Source: Patescibacteria group bacterium
Lineage (GTDB): Bacteria; Patescibacteriota; Minisyncoccia; Phycocordibacterales; XYD1-FULL-46-19
Direction of reading: 5' to 3'
Assembly: GCA_030917625.1 (NCBI GenBank)
Contig: JAUPUJ010000018.1
Location: 1-11,014, forward strand
Length of the DNA stretch: 11,014 bases
A program made the position numbers and the translations under genes. Shown here piece after piece: positions 11,014-11,014 of this stretch. The notes below the pieces were generated by a model. That model was not told the origin of the DNA. It ran no database searches and saw only the letters and a program-made list of their open reading frames with translations. Numbering within the stretch: the stretch's first letter is position 1; every line of letters begins with the position of its first letter.

Positions 11014-11014
11014 A

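Overview
The window reads as AT-rich chromosomal DNA of a small-genome bacterium, most likely a member of the Candidate Phyla Radiation (Patescibacteria, Parcubacteria-like). This is inferred from the gene set: a DUF5663-like protein, a one-chain UvrD helicase with an iron-sulfur nuclease, DUF1761 and DUF1360-like membrane proteins, YgjP, TrhO and YqeY. Almost no gene has a Shine-Dalgarno sequence. The code appears standard: TGA is a stop in two small genes, and no long frame needs it as a sense codon. No mobile element, CRISPR array, rRNA or tRNA was seen.

Layout. 1-303 is the C-terminal end of an MFS-type transporter. 327-1224 holds two small orphan genes, an 80-aa protein with a KOW/SH3-like pattern and a 104-aa basic protein, each with its own promoter, 5' leader hairpin and intrinsic terminator. 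1223-4207 (minus) is a 994-aa helicase-nuclease. 4228-4470 is a third autonomous small unit encoding a 45-aa peptide with a perfect Shine-Dalgarno. 4537-4989 is yqeY, which runs stop-into-stop against a DUF389 membrane protein (minus). A divergent promoter region then leads to a pterin-4a-carbinolamine dehydratase coupled to a RluF-like pseudouridine synthase. 6869-7124 is a hairpin-rich intergenic stretch with at least three terminator-like structures and possibly a small RNA. Next come trhO and a YgjP-type metallopeptidase (both minus), rlmB (plus), a two-gene minus operon (71-aa orphan and DUF5663-like), a DUF1761 protein (minus), a DUF1360-like protein (plus) and the C-terminus of an unrecognised protein cut by the right edge.

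Functional theme. Several genes concern RNA modification (RluF-like, TrhO, RlmB), with a possible tRNA-amidation-related protein (YqeY) and DNA repair (helicase-nuclease). There is no single large operon; genes are mostly individual units of alternating strand.

The most striking feature is regulatory. Eight of ten promoter-proximal ordinary genes have a -10 box, six of them extended (TGN plus hexamer), ending 6-11 nt before the start codon, which predicts leaderless or nearly leaderless mRNAs. The three small orphan genes instead have -35/-10 promoters with 17-bp spacing, true leaders, Shine-Dalgarno-like sites of varying quality and private terminators, and two of them use no TTA leucine codon. 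The window thus seems to contain two classes of expression unit. No recognisable defence or biosynthetic system is present.
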